Shown piece after piece: positions 10,929-22,815 of a stretch of DNA of 64,000 nt. Origin of the DNA: Clarkia xantiana subsp. parviflora (taxonomy: Eukaryota > Streptophyta > Magnoliopsida > Myrtales > Onagraceae); contig JAPTYO010000003.1 of the NCBI GenBank assembly GCA_036873135.1, positions 31,004,763 to 31,068,762 on the forward strand. The letters run 5' to 3'. Positions within the stretch are counted from its first letter, which is position 1, and every line of letters starts with the position of its first letter. The position numbers were made by a program, and so were the translations under genes. The notes beneath the pieces were generated by a model, which saw nothing but the letters and a program-made list of their open reading frames with translations, ran no database searches and had not been told where the DNA came from.

Positions 10929-13900
10929 TCAAGTTTTAGTGTTCGTGAGGTTTTGCAATGTAATCATAAGCTGTTGTCTCTCCCCTTCAACCTCTGCAAA
11001 CTTGACGCTAATCTCTGAATACCTCTGTTGAAGATTCTTCAATTCATCCTCCATTGTTTTGTTTTTCGATTCCTCTTCTCGCTTTCTCTCGAGTTCTTCA
11101 ATTCGCTTCTGCATTTCCTTTTCCTTCTCAACGAATCTGTTTCGTGTAGATTCTATGTTGGATTCCTTCATTTGTATCTGCTTCTGCAATGCAAACTTGG
11201 CCGTCAAGTCTAGGGTTAAGAATCTAATCACAGTTATAGGTTTGTACCATGTTGCTTTTAGGTATCTCAAGTTTAAATTGTTGCTAATACGTATCCCAAA
11301 TTCATTTTTGTTACTAATGACTGCAAAGTTCGTATTGTTTACCTCGAGTGATCGGATTTTCTCCTTTAGGGCGGCGATCTCTTTACCCTCACGAACATTC
11401 GGACCGGGAGTTCGACGACTGTTCTTCTTGACGGCATCCTCTTTCAGTCGCTTTCTCAGATTCTGATTCTCGGAATCCGACCGCTTCAATTCATCTCGAA
11501 TCTTCTCCAATTCCTTCGATTTTGCTTCGATTTCGAGAACTTTCTCGACGAAAATCGAATCCATCTGCTTCGCAAGCTTCCCGAATTCAACCTGAAGCCT
11601 CGCCGCAGTTTTCCGACTCTCCAATCTCATCTTATTCAACTTTTCCTCGGCCATAATCGCCCGCTTCTCCTGCTCGACTTTACCACGAGTTATCTCCTCC
11701 AAGTCAGCTTCGAATTCCCGAGCTCGATCCTCCATTTCCTCTTCCAGTTCTTCGGTCCTTCTCTCGATTTCAGTTTTCGTAAGATTCAACTCTTCCTTAA
11801 GCTCGCTCTGCTCGAGCTTACTCAAAAGATCGTGATTTTCCTGCTTCAAGATCTCGAACTCGAGCGCCATCTGCTCCATCTGCATTTCCAACTCTTCCTT
11901 CTCTAACTCGACATCTTCCAGCGCGCTTTGCGCGCCATCTCGAGACAAACCGCTCGTCTTTTCCAACATTTCCTCGAGCTGTCTCGCGAGTTCAGCATTT
12001 CGGAATCGGAGACTCGAGTTTGTCTCCTTCTCGAAATTCAGTTCCTTCCGAACTTCTTCGAGCATAATCCTCGAATCCCTACCGTCGATGATCGAGTCTC
12101 GCTCCGCTCTCAAGCCCGACACTTCTCTGACCAACTCCTGACCTTTCTTGTTCTCCTTCATGATTTGCTTCCTTAGAGTTTGTAATTCCAGTTCTGACAA
12201 ATCGACCTTTCGGGACATTGCAGCTAACTCGGTTTTGAGTTTTTCGATTTCGGCGGGTTCGGGTTTCTGGGTTTGGTCGAAAGACCATTCCCATTCGAAC
12301 TTCCGGTTGTCTTCGTGAGTGGTCGAGGTTGTCTGTCGAGGGACATAGCTTATTAAGGATACGAAACTTGTCGGATCTTGTTCGGTGCAGGAACCACTCT
12401 CGGAGGTGGATAATGTCATGTCGGATCCGCTCGAAGCTCGATCGTTAACTAGAGAGTAGGATTTTCGACTTGGATCTGCCTTTTTGAGTCTCTCCACCTA
12501 ACAGAGTAAACAAGAACAAGAATAAAAACCAGAACAATGATCAAGAATAAGAACAATCTTGATTCTTGGAACTGAACATAAAAACCTACTTCGCTCGATC
12601 TGCTGCATACGCTCTCGCTGTCACTTGCATTACTCGATCGAGGCTTCGACTTTCCATCATCGAACAATTTACGGTTCATCTCTACAGCATCCTCTATCTC
12701 CCTGTACAATTCGATGATATTCCGGAAACCACATATCAGTAGAAAGAAACCCAGAAAGAAAGAAATCTAATTTTCACTCCTTTCTTACCTTTGATTACCA
12801 TTTCCTTGCACCCGAAGAATCGAAACCTACAAATCGAGAATGATAAATAAAACCATCAATGGACTAATATTATTGTTCCATGAATCTGAAAGAAGGACAG
12901 AAAGACAGACATGAAGAAGTCCATTGCTGTTGGAATTGGAGCTTCGTAGCGGAACAGACACGGTAAAAGGCTTCACTGCATCCGCATAATCAGCAAAATC
13001 GATCGAGACTTCCCCGATAGAGCTTCCTCTTGCAGACCCCTACTACATAGAATGCAACATTTGTTCCCTCAACTATAATCAAATATTATAGCAGCAGAAT
13101 CAAGTCAATTCGATGTTTTTACCGTGGAAACAACGAAATGGTAGATTTTTTTACTGAACTTTCCAGTTCTAAGCTCTTTATTGAATGTAACCGATTCGAA
13201 GATCGGATTTTTCCACTTGAAGACTCCGTCTGTGACTGTGGCCTTCTCCGATCGAAGTTCTGTCTTCCCAGATTCATTGGGGACAATGGATAGTACTAAT
13301 TCATCCACACCAATGTCTCTCACCTGAATTCAGTTATTTCAATCTAGAGTAAGCTTTTCTGCTGCTAATGCTGAAAATGATTGGCAATATGAAATAATTC
13401 GAAAGTTTTTGTATCAATGGTAACATGGAAAGTATCCAGATGACAAAAATTGCAAAGTTTGGATTTTTATGATCTACAATAAGCTATTGTGCTCCTAATG
13501 ATGAAAATGATTGGAAATATGAAATAATTCAAGAAATCAAGAAAATTGCAAAGTTTTGGTATCAGTGGTAACATGGGAAAGTACCCAGATAACAAAAATT
13601 GCAAAGTTTGGGATTTTATGATCTACAGTAAGCTATTGTGCTTGCTAATGCTGAAAATGATTGGCAATATGAAATAATTCAAGAAAATTGCAAAGTTTTG
13701 GTATCAATGGTAACATGGGGAATGGGGAGTACCCAGATGATAAAAATTGCAAAGTTTGATTTTTTATGATCTACAGTAAGCTATGGTGGTGCTAATGCTG
13801 AAAATGATTGGCAATATCAAACAATTCAAGAAAATTGCAAACTTTTGGTATCAGTGGTAACATGGGAAAGTACCCAGATGACAAAAATTGCAAAGTTTAG

Positions 13901-14096
13901 ATGTTTATGAAAAAGTTAGATATTGTTGATATGATAGAGCCAAGAACAATCTCATCTTCAAATAAAAATTTAAACTTGATGGAATTTGCATGTTTGTAAA
14001 AGAGAGTGATGAATCGACCTGGGTTGCATGGAACTGGAGCTTGAACAGAGCTTTCATCTTGTTCTTCTCTCCCCTCCATCTCCCGGGCTTGAACAT
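10929..14096 (-). CDS. NT-C2 domain coiled-coil protein (EEIG1/EHBP1-type N-terminus)
   Basis: The gene encodes a 655-residue protein in seven exons: 14096-14019, 13323-13123, 13039-12911, 12826-12789, 12701-12590, 12497-11343 and 11183-10929. Residues 1 to about 150 form an NT-C2 domain, a membrane-associated C2-like fold: MFKPGRWRGEKNKMKALFKLQFHATQ at the start, then VTDGVFKWKNPIFESVTF, KIYHFVV and SSIGEVSIDFADY. A serine-rich linker (SSNASDSESVCSRSS) follows. From about residue 270 to the end it is almost continuous coiled coil (heptads rich in E, K, L, R). Plant relatives are annotated as myosin-heavy-chain-related or plectin-like proteins; their exact role is poorly known. The start at 14096 matches the family; an upstream ATG at about 14217 adds unrelated residues. 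The C-terminus is shorter than in some relatives. Confidence 0.88.
11184..11342 (-). other. Frame-neutral intron in the NT-C2 gene, transposon-like content
   Basis: This is inferred as the last intron: donor GTAAAC after the codons for IRSLE, acceptor TTGCAG before KQIQMKES. It is 159 bp, a multiple of three, and has no stop in the coding frame, so an unspliced transcript would add 53 residues. The inserted residues are not coiled-coil-like. The DNA (TTGTACCATGTTGCTTTTAG, AATTGTTGCTAATACG) resembles arms of the MULE-like elements at 10302 and 19209. Confidence 0.6.
13344..13915. repeat. Four-copy tandem repeat in NT-C2 gene intron 1
   Basis: A unit of about 130-150 bp is repeated four times. 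Each copy has CTGAAAATGATTGGCAATAT, AAATTGCAAAG, TATCAGTGGTAACATGG and TTTTATGATCTACAGTAAGC. The marker CTGAAAATGA (or ATGAAAATGA) falls at 13371, 13501, 13651 and 13798. Copies differ by small indels. The array lies between exon 1 and exon 2. Confidence 0.85.
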
Positions 14097-15622
14097 GCTT
14101 CCTCCGCCGCAACCTCACCGGAAATATCGCTGTCGGCGCCGCTTCTCGCCGGAGACTGATCTGACTGTCAAATATCATGTACCCATGTCCTAGGAAAGCG
14201 GACTTCGTTTCCACCACCCATCATTGTATTTGTGAAGACTAATAATGATGAATGAATGAATGAACAGAATAATTCAATGCAGAGCGAGTTGACTCAGGCA
14301 GCCAATACTGAGTTGAGGCCGAGTTATGATAGCGATAGAGAGGCAGAAAAATTCTACATTCAAGAAACGCAAATATAACAAGAAAAGAAGCAGATCTCTG
14401 GAGAATCTGAATATTGTCTATGACACATCAACACTTCAATTTTGTTTCATATATGTATATATATATATAAGTAAATGCAAGTTAATAAGTTAAAGCAATG
14501 AAAGGAAGAATTGGGATGCGGTTTGTCTGGTTAAAGTTAAAGAATTTCATTTAACTAGTATTGAAGAAGAATGCTTCATTTTCTGGTGAGAACAATAATC
14601 AAATAAAGTATGGTGGAAACACTATTCCCCGAAGATCTTACAATATCTATGACATCAAACTTTATATAGCATTCAAAAGTCAATTGGGTCACAGTTTTTC
14701 TACTTTTGTCTAATTAAAGTTTTCATTTGTTTACAATGAACTTGTGGGTTTTTCTTTTTGTTTCTTTTGCCACAATGCACACTTGATGATTAAGATATTA
14801 AAGAATGAAGAAATATTTATTTATAGTTAAAATTATGATAACCATCTTAGACCGAACTCATTATATATTTCGTCAAAATTATACGGAAATCTTAAATAGT
14901 GATACTGCCGGCACGGTTATCTACTACAATCACGTCCGACATAACAGTCCTTCCTCCAACGAGTTTGTTTCTAATAGTTATATGTTTGTCATGTGGTGGT
15001 TGTTCCATCATTCCCTCTTCATTCTCTCTTTATGAGAATTCTTATTTCTGGCAGCTATCTATTCAAATTATTAACAGCATCGAACAACATTTCAATACCG
15101 ACCTGATGATTTGACCCCTATTTTTGCGAAATAAACTTTTAGATTTAAAAGTTTATGAAGTAGATATGTTCTAGGTTTGTAAATCGAATGTGGAATTTCA
15201 CATTTGGAGGTTTGTTGGTTACTTGGGTGGCTGGGACATCAAAATTTCGGTGGAAATGACGTCTTCTACGAAGCTGACGAATAAGATGGTTGTTGGTGTG
15301 GACGTTCAAGGACTGGCATATCCAGTTGATTTAAGCATCGTAAACACCATAATTCCATTAAGCACCTTATTCAAAAGGTACCTAAAAAATATTGAAGTTT
15401 ATCTAAAATAACGCACTTAGATACACCAAGTTGCTATGAAATTTAGAATGGATGTGTCAAGTGGATTATTATTACCCAATCTGCTCTAATTGCCATTGTA
15501 TTAATAGATTATAATCCTAATTTTCATATATATCTGAATAAAACGTGGAGTATTTCATTGAAACAAATAAATCTTAGACCATCATCGTCCAAATTATGTA
15601 TATTCTCTTTAAATAAGAGAGA

Positions 15623-15659
<37 letters not shown>

Positions 15660-16695
15660 CATTCAACATAGAGAATCAATCTTATGCACAGCAGATATTT
15701 ATTATGTGAAAATAAATGTATTGAGTTTGACTTTCTGATTCTGCATTGAATTTTTCCTGTAATTAAGGAGGATATTTAGGAAACATTGTTAATAATAAAC
15801 AATTAAACATCAATGGAATTGAAATGCTGCACTCTACAAGTGCAATAAAGATGTGTTCTCAAATTATTTTATATTAAAATGCCTACTTTGTAACTAACTA
15901 TATATAAATAAATAAATAAATAATTAGTAAACAAAATGTTGTCAAATTATTGTACTGTGAAAGAAGGTGAGAAAGGAAAGGAAATGTTCGCTTTGAAGTG
16001 ATCATTTATTGGATTCTAGTTTTGGAGAAGTTGTTAATTGATGGAATTTAGACCCCACAAAACTGGTTCTTCTCTCTTCTTTAAGTCCCTGTAATTCCTC
16101 CAACAAACACTATGGGACCATTATTTTCAAGATACTCCAAATGCACTTAATTACACCTCACATCAATTAATTAAGTTTCTTCTATACATAGAGCCAGGTT
16201 GCACCAACTATTCTTCTAATTAACCCGTCTCTTAATTATGTAACGCATTTTAAGGAAATAGAACAATATGAAGTCTTTTTTTGGGTCAACGAACAATATA
16301 TATGAAGTCTAACGTACATTAATGAATTAATATAACACATAACATATGTTATTCATTCGCGGTTGAATTTACGTGTTATTTATTGGTGGTCCAGAATTAT
16401 TATATGGTCCAAACTAATGATATATACTATGCTAGTCTCCTTTTATGACCTCTGTCCGTTTGTCTTTCTTGAAATTTCTTTTTTTGCCAGACACTTTGTA
16501 GGGTTTCTATTTGTTTATATATATATCATCACTGCCATATATATATATATATATATAGGTAAGCATTACAAATGTTGAATAACCTAGCTATACACTAGCT
16601 AATAAATTAATCAATAACTTAAAGTCTTAAACTACTCGAACGACTTTGCAATATACTAAAGTGTAAAGACTTTGCAATATACTAAAGTGTAAACC
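14097..16695. other. AT-rich intergenic DNA
   Basis: It includes the NT-C2 gene's 5' leader and promoter (14097-14450) and a (TA)n microsatellite at 15630-15656. Open frames at 14805-15035 and 15190-15411 have no recognisable domain and biased AT composition, so I do not call them genes. No RNA gene was seen. Confidence 0.4.
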
Positions 16696-16699
16696 ATGT

Positions 16700-16760
16700 A
16701 ACAATGGTGCGGTGGTTTAGCGCATCTTACCTCAACTAATAGGGGTTCAGTCCTCACTAG
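16700..16760 (+). repeat. tRNA-like pol III promoter segment, possible SINE head
   Basis: GTGCGGTGGTTTAGCGCATC resembles a tRNA-derived A box. About 35 bases later GGGGTTCAGTCCTCACT resembles a B box (GGTTCRANNCC). That spacing is typical of tRNA-related SINEs. The sequence does not fold as a complete tRNA with a matched acceptor stem, so it is not called a tRNA gene. No poly-A tail is clear. Confidence 0.35.
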
Positions 16761-16912
16761 TACTTTTGGTGCCATATGTTTGAGAGATTGTGTGTTTTTT
16801 GTTCTTCCGTTAGTCAACAGTTAGTTTGACCGTTAAATACTTTTATTTTGTTCTATTTAGTTCTCAAATTTATATTTCTAAAATTTAATATTTACAATTT
16901 AGTCCATATTGT
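16761..16912. repeat. MULE-like arm fragment
   Basis: TACTTTTGGTGCCATATGTT, a TTAGTTTGACCGTTAAAT stretch and TTTAGTCCATATTG match the wording of the inverted-repeat elements elsewhere in the window. No partner arm was found nearby. It is followed by a C-rich block (16918-17000) with CCACCACC repeats. Confidence 0.4.
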
Positions 16913-18973
16913 TTGCTAAGTCGCCGTCCAAGTCCGCCGGCCACCACCCACCACCTCCAAAGCCGCCGACCACCTCCAATTGGTGGTGGCTACAGCTCTA
17001 ATCAGGCCAACCACCACCAAAAGCCTACACTGGTCAAATATGTGGTACTAAAAGTACCTTTAAAAAAAAGTGTACTCTACCTCTTAGAGGAGACATATTT
17101 AAATTTATGCAATGGTTGAAATTTAATTTATTTTATGTTTTGGCTTAATAATTGTAAATTTAATATAATTTTAGTCAAATTTCGGAAGAAAGAATAGTAT
17201 ATATATATGAATTTGGTAAATTCCACGTGGGATGGCCTCATTGGCTCATAGAGCAGCCAGCAGCTTGGCTAAAAAATACAAAGGTACGTACAGAGTTATG
17301 AGATTTACGAGGAGACACTTGAAATGAGAGAAATCTCATTGACTTTACGCAGAGACATTGTCGATACTATTCCGCTCCATTTTCCAACAGCAACAATTCA
17401 CTGTCCATATTTTACAATTCTTTTTCTTGTTTTTCTATTGGAACGTCGTAATAACCTGTCCAACATGGTCATGGACCACATTCGGTTTTTTTTTTGGTAT
17501 TTTTCAATTGCTTTAAAATTAAATTATAAAGAGAAAATTTTAGGATTTAGTTAAAAAAAAAAATTACACTTTTAAACTTTTACTAAATCTCCTTAGTGTA
17601 AAAAGTACCACATGCATAGTATTTGTAAAGAATGATAAACTTCCTTTTAATAACTCAAATTTTTTAATTTTTACTTTTACTTTTAAATGTTACAACTATT
17701 AAATTGTGATTATTTAATCATACATATTCAATTCACTTAGTTAAAAACTCGATATGACTCTGACTCTCGTACGACATACACTTGAACCAATTAGAACTCT
17801 CTAACTCTATGAAATGAGTCATCGGTCAACGAATAATCATATTTCAAATACTTAAATACTTAAATGTCAAAACTAAATTTGATGTACCAAAAACTAATAA
17901 CTAATAGTTGAAAATGAAATAGTAATTAACACTAATTATATATATATAATTATTGTGCATGTGGGTCCGACCATATAATAATTTTATATAAAGTGCCCGT
18001 GCATATATAATATATATATACACACGAAGGGAGGGACCAATATAATGAAAGAGAATGATGAGGATGAGGGTTTTTGTGGAAGGCGTTGATGAGATGAAAG
18101 ACAAGTTAAGGTGCTCGTGAAGGTGGTGGTGGACCGACCCGACCCGACCACCAATTGCATGCATGGCCCATTTTTATTGAGGAATCCCCCAAAAAGAAAA
18201 ATAAAGTGAAAATTTGGAGAAGAAGAATAAAGTTAGAGACACAAACATGTTGCATATATATATATATATATATATATTCCAAAGTCCCAATTAATTCTTA
18301 CAACCCCTAATAATTATCAAAGTTTACAATGAAATTTAAAAAAAAATAATAGTAAAAGATAGATTCTATAAAAAAAAAAAAGGAATTTCTCATATTTTAC
18401 ATCCTAATGTATAAAGAAAATGATAAAATGAAGGACATATACAGTGTGCCATATTCTGATATGTGTGTATTCTAAAATCAGACATAAAGTTAACATTATT
18501 TACATGATGTGCCATTCTCTATTTTCTCAAAGCATGACAAACTGCCATGTCGGAACGTATATGGCTGCTGAATGCTGAATGTGTATATATTACGTAATAA
18601 CTAAGTATACATACAATATTATACATATATATTGATTATAGAGAAATAGGAAATACTTATTCTATAATAATAGTTCGGTTCAATTGAATTTATTATATTA
18701 GCACAATATAGTTTATGGGCTTCTCACAAAACCCAACATAAATAGTTATTGGGCCCTGTTAGTGTAGCCCACTCAAATCACAGTGTGCATTGTGGAGAAT
18801 AGTAAAGTTTGAGAAGAACTTTGTAATTTGTATGTCCTGGAAACTAAGTTAAAACACAACAATTTCAAAACCTACTGAAACATACATACAATCCAACAAG
18901 ACAGAAATCAATTGACAATTAAACCTTAATACAATGTACAAATGCAATACACAAAGAAATACTATCTAGCTAG
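16913..18973. other. AT-rich intergenic DNA
   Basis: It contains a (TA)n run at about 18256-18277 and several A- or T-rich tracts. A short GC-rich piece at 18100-18165 has the repeat CGACCCGACCCGACC. No coding or RNA gene was supported. Confidence 0.35.
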
Positions 18974-20335
18974 CTAGCGTTGCTTCTGGAAGCATCCAAG
19001 AAACCTCATCGACGGCACGTGCCTCCGCTTGGCCCGTAAATTCACAGCTGCCTCCTCAATATTGATTAGCTTCTCCCCCCGTTTGGCTCGAACCGTCGCC
19101 CGTTTCTCGTCCGCTATCTTATGAAGATCCGCGATCTTATTCTTCATCTTCTCCGCATACTCCGCCTTCTTCCTCTCGTATTTTTCCTTAATGTCCGTAA
19201 AAAAAAACGTTAGAGATTTAAATAGTTACTTCTCAGACTTGCACCATGTTGCTTTTAGGCGCTCTAGGTTTCGTTTTCGTTGCATTTTGATTTTTCGTCC
19301 ATTTTTTATGTTAAAATTGAAGGATTTGAGTATGAATTTTATTCAATTCATGTATATTTATGTTAATTAAGTGAAATTGAACCTCTATTTTGCATAATTT
19401 CTTCAATTTCAATATATATACAAACTAATTGACATAAGTTAAATGAAAACAGAAGTGACATTTAGTTCTTTTCTTTTTTTTAAATGTTCTTGTTGTTGAA
19501 TTTTATGGAGCCATAAATCAAAATCAGTCAAATTTAACAGAAAAAACGGATAGAAACCAAAAAGCAACGAAACGAAACTTGAAACACTTATTAGCAACAA
19601 TTTAAATCTGAAAGACACCTAAACACAATATGATGCAAAATTAAGACTGATTAAATTTTTAACCCGATTAATTATCATTTATCGTATGAAGAATATAACT
19701 CGAAGAATATGATGATAATTAATTACCTCGATCCTTCTAAGTTGAGCTTCCACGACGGCTTTCTTGCTCGCCTCCCATGCTTCGACAGCTGAGAAACTCT
19801 TATGCGCCCTAATATTATACATTTTTTAGTATCGATATTATCGAAAAATATAACACGAATTTACACAAATGATATTACGATTTTACCGATTCTCGGTTTT
19901 AATTTTCTCACTTTCCTCCCATGCCCGGATCAAGGCCAATCGCTTCTCATTCGCGATTCGTTCTAGAGCAACGTCTAATTAATTTCAATGAAGAATCAAA
20001 TGCATCAATCCAATATATATCTTACATACACACATTTATAAAATGTAACATATGGAAATTAAAATCATGGTATATCTACCCGGATCGATCCCATAGTCCA
20101 TGCTTCTCTCGATCGGGTCTGCAAATGCAACTTCTGCATTCATGAAAATTACGATTAAACACGTCGAGATTCGTATAATTACGAAATATAAATAAATTTA
20201 GATATGATACGAAAAACATTAAATTTCTCGAACGTTGTCGTTGTTACTTGGTTTTGCGGGTTTGTCGTGGATGACCGATTTCTCCTCGACCGGGACCGGG
20301 GATGACGTCACTGCATCATCATCCTGCTCCATCAT
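18974..20335 (-). CDS. Remorin
   Basis: The gene encodes a 174-residue remorin, a plant-specific protein that anchors to the inner plasma membrane in nanodomains and shapes immune, symbiotic and cell-to-cell transport responses. Five exons: 20335-20248, 20133-20080, 19974-19887, 19808-19727 and 19186-18974, all with GT-AG borders and matching phases. The N-terminus (MMEQDDDAVTSSPVPVEE) is short and variable, as usual. The C-terminal remorin domain starts near residue 50: ANEKRLALIRAWEESEKIK, then SAVEAWEASKKAVVEAQL, then ERKKAEYAEKMKNKIADLH, a long amphipathic coiled coil. It ends RFLGCFQKQR; the near-terminal cysteine fits the S-acylated membrane anchor of the family, although five residues follow it. 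Intron 4 holds a MULE-like element. Confidence 0.92.
19209..19665. mobile_element. MULE-like inverted-repeat element in remorin intron 4
   Basis: The left side GTTAGAGATTTAAATAGT...GCACCATGTTGCTTTTAGG is mirrored at the right by CCTAAACACAATATGATGC...GATTAAATTTTTAACCC. Inner arms also pair (CGTTTTCGTTGCATTTTGA against CCAAAAAGCAACGAAACG). It has no coding capacity. It lies wholly within the intron, leaving both splice sites intact. Confidence 0.6.
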
Positions 20336-20940
20336 GTAGTGCTTCAACTTAGCCACCGCAGTTGCAGAAAAATGATAAATGAAAGAAAAATGGTTTCTTT
20401 GTGATTATGCAATCTTTGTAATAGATTTACGATGTATGAGAAACTCCTAGGGTTTGATTCCGTTGTACGTAATAAGTTTTACATGGTTGTTGTTTCTTTT
20501 TTGTTTTTTTGGTAAACAAAAAACAAAGAAGATGAAACGACTTGTGAACCGATGGATGCAGAAAGGGAAACTGATTTGATTTGATGCTAATTTGTAGTTA
20601 AAGAGTGTGTTTTCTATTTCAAGAGGATGTTATTATTAGGGTATTTCTATCTATACTAATATACTAATACTAACTATGTGTTGAACCGTGCTGAGCTTGG
20701 GAGTTGGGTGTATAAAAAAATAAAACAGTATTTTAAAAATAAAAAATGATACTTATATGAACGAAAAATTTACATCAGAATTAAAATATATTTCATCAAT
20801 TACTATATAAATATTAACAAAAATTATAGAAGTCGTATATACTTTTGACAAACTAAGACATAAAATTATCATTATCCGGAAACGGCTAGTAGATGTGTCG
20901 TTTCCCGATTCACATTGTCCACCTTGGATTTATCGGATTT
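20336..20940. other. Remorin promoter side and spacer
   Basis: A purine-rich stretch with AAAACAAAGAAGATGAAACG (about 20517-20536) and AT-rich DNA. It presumably contains the remorin promoter; no element could be fixed. Confidence 0.3.
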
Positions 20941-21130
20941 AACTGTCAAGCCTAGGGGTGTAATCGAGTCAAGCTATTCGAGATCGGCTCGGACGATATT
21001 TGAATTCGACTCGGTAAATTTTGAGTCGAGTACGAGTTCATATTGGTACTCGAATGGAGAGGCTCACGAGTCTATTCAAGCTTTTTTATTTTGCCTATTT
21101 GAGTCGAGTCGAGTTCGAGTTTTACATAAT
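20941..21130. repeat. hAT-like element end (fragment)
   Basis: CTAGGGGTGTAATCGAGTC at 20951 is a typical hAT-type terminus. It is followed by subterminal repeats of GAGTCGAGT/ACTCGA type up to GAGTCGAGTCGAGTTCGAG (21101-21119). The opposite terminus was not found, so this is probably a deleted or one-ended copy. Confidence 0.4.
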
Positions 21131-21957
21131 ATATATATACAAGAACGAAGCCAATAATTTTTTTCCAGAGGGGGCAATAATTAGACTATAAGCAAAAAAT
21201 GAATGTAACAAAATTTTAGAGACAAATATAAAACATTAAAAGGGTTACATCGAGAATTATTATACTTTTTAGAATCAAAATTACACATCATAAAAAAGTT
21301 GAGGGGGCAATTGTCGCCCCTTCGCAGTTCAGTTCATGCACCTACTCTAAGCTCTGAAGTGTATCCTCACCAAAGGGTAGACATGAAAGAATGACAAAGT
21401 CATAAAAAAAATAAAAAATCAGGGCTGAATGTTTACTTCGAGCATATATATATATATGCAAAAAGAGAGCATAAATAAGACTTAATTATAATATATGTAA
21501 AACTTTAAAAGTTTGAAAAAAAAAATGAAATATTTTAACCACGCCTAATATTTGCATCATACTATTAATAATATCAATTTACCTCTAGGATTCACCTTTA
21601 GGGTAATAGAAAAATACAAAAAAGAAAAGTACCAAAATCATGGTGCTCTTAAAGCATATGATAGAAAGATCCAAAACTTTCTAATAAGAATAACCTTTAT
21701 TATTTTTATACTTTAGAATTTTAATTAAGACATTACAAGTAAAAAAATGTGCAACCACGAAAAATAAGTAATAACACTATAAGTCATATTATAATAAATT
21801 ATGAACTATGGTATAAATAATTATTATAAATTAAAATCAAGCCATTCTCAATAATATGAATTAGTTAAAAGAGTTGGGAATTGTCTATTTTTCATCTGTG
21901 TGGACTAGATTGAATGTTTAGCTTTTTATTTTGACTAAAAAATTGAACGTCATATAA
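21131..21957. other. AT-rich intergenic DNA
   Basis: No gene. A short motif pair GAGGGGGCAATAATTAG (21160) and GAGGGGGCAATTGTCGCCCC (21301) suggests another decayed repeat. Confidence 0.3.
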
Positions 21958-22275
21958 GAGCACTTTCAATAGTAGTGCCTACTGCCTAGTGCCTAGTTCC
22001 ATATTGTAAATTTATTATTGTAGAGAGTGCATAGTGCCTAGTGTCATTTACTGTTGGTCCCTACTGGTAGTGATTAAATAGGCACTTGCATTTCCAATAG
22101 GAGTGCCTTGTTCCAAAATAGGAGTGCTTAGTTCCAATTTTTGCCACTGGACGCTGACTAGGCGCCACTAGGCGTGACTGTGATTACTAATATTACTGTT
22201 TTGCCATTATTGAAGTGGGACAGTGCCTACTAGAAGGAACTCCCAAGTTACTGTTCGTGTCGGTGCCAAGTTACA
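21958..22275. mobile_element. MITE related to the copy at 47293-47923
   Basis: It begins AGAGCACTTTCAATAGTAGT. It shares an extended internal stretch with the second copy, for example TAGTGTCATTTACTGTTGGT against TAGTGTCATTTATTGTTAGT, plus a GTGATTAC block after CACTAGGCG/CACTAGGTGG. No coding sequence. The right border abuts the LINE remnant, and the inverted right terminus seen in the other copy (ATTGCTCTAA) is not found. Confidence 0.45.
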
Positions 22276-22393
22276 GTGTCTTTACCTCCGATAAAAAACA
22301 AATGTCTGGCCTATGTATTTTAATTAGAGCTATAATATGTTGAACTGTCAGCAGGTTGCCTGCTCCTTGACAGTTCCAAGCTAGTATTTTCAT
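22276..22393 (-). pseudogene. LINE ORF2 start, endonuclease N-terminus only
   Basis: It encodes about 39 residues of the apurinic/apyrimidinic-endonuclease-like domain that L1 elements use for target-primed integration: WNCQGAGN carries the conserved Asn of motif I, and FLSEVKT the conserved Glu of motif II. It ends at a TAA. Everything downstream (most of the endonuclease, reverse transcriptase) is missing. Confidence 0.7.
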
Positions 22394-22815
22394 GATGATT
22401 CCGACAGAGTCCTACCCGGACCTGCCGTACTGTGGTGGTATACATAACCAATATAATCTCTAACTACAGAGCGAAAATAAAGGTTCACAGATGGTGAAGC
22501 ATGTACCTGCTCAACTATGGTAAGCTTGGGAGCTTGCTTCCGCTGAATGTAACGAAACGCAGGGCGTGGGCCTACCGCAATCCTCGGTTTGCGGCTGTGT
22601 TTCTTCTTCGAAGCAGTCCTGTCCATAGGCTCTGAGCTATAGATTTTGGGTCTCTTCCTCAGGGAGGGGGGGGGGGTGCTCCTCTTCCTCCAGGTCTCTA
22701 ATGATAATTCATCCGCTAGGCATGATTGTGCAATGTAACAGTTAGGGGCCCTCCCCCAACCTCCTGAACATTGCCCCGTCTTCGTCTTCCTCTTCCTCTT
22801 CATCTGTATCCTCAT
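22390..22815 (-). pseudogene. LINE ORF1, C-terminal portion
   Basis: A basic, low-complexity 141-codon frame (MKRKRKTKTGQCSGG, KKKHSRKPRIAVGPRP) ends immediately before the ORF2 start, as in plant L1 ORF1 proteins, which bind RNA. A stretch of about 13 guanines on the minus strand's complement (22664-22676) may have shifted frame upstream. It is separated from the N-terminal part (23725-24858) by stops and frame changes. Confidence 0.5.

Noticed and set aside
14097..14217. Upstream ATG for the NT-C2 protein
   Set aside because: The upstream frame is out of register with the family start MFKPGRWRG and adds unrelated sequence.
14805..15411. Two short plus-strand frames (76 and 73 codons)
   Set aside because: AT-biased, no domain, no splice partners, no conserved-looking start context.
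16700..16760. tRNA gene
   Set aside because: A- and B-box-like motifs exist but no complete cloverleaf or acceptor stem can be paired; listed as possible SINE instead.
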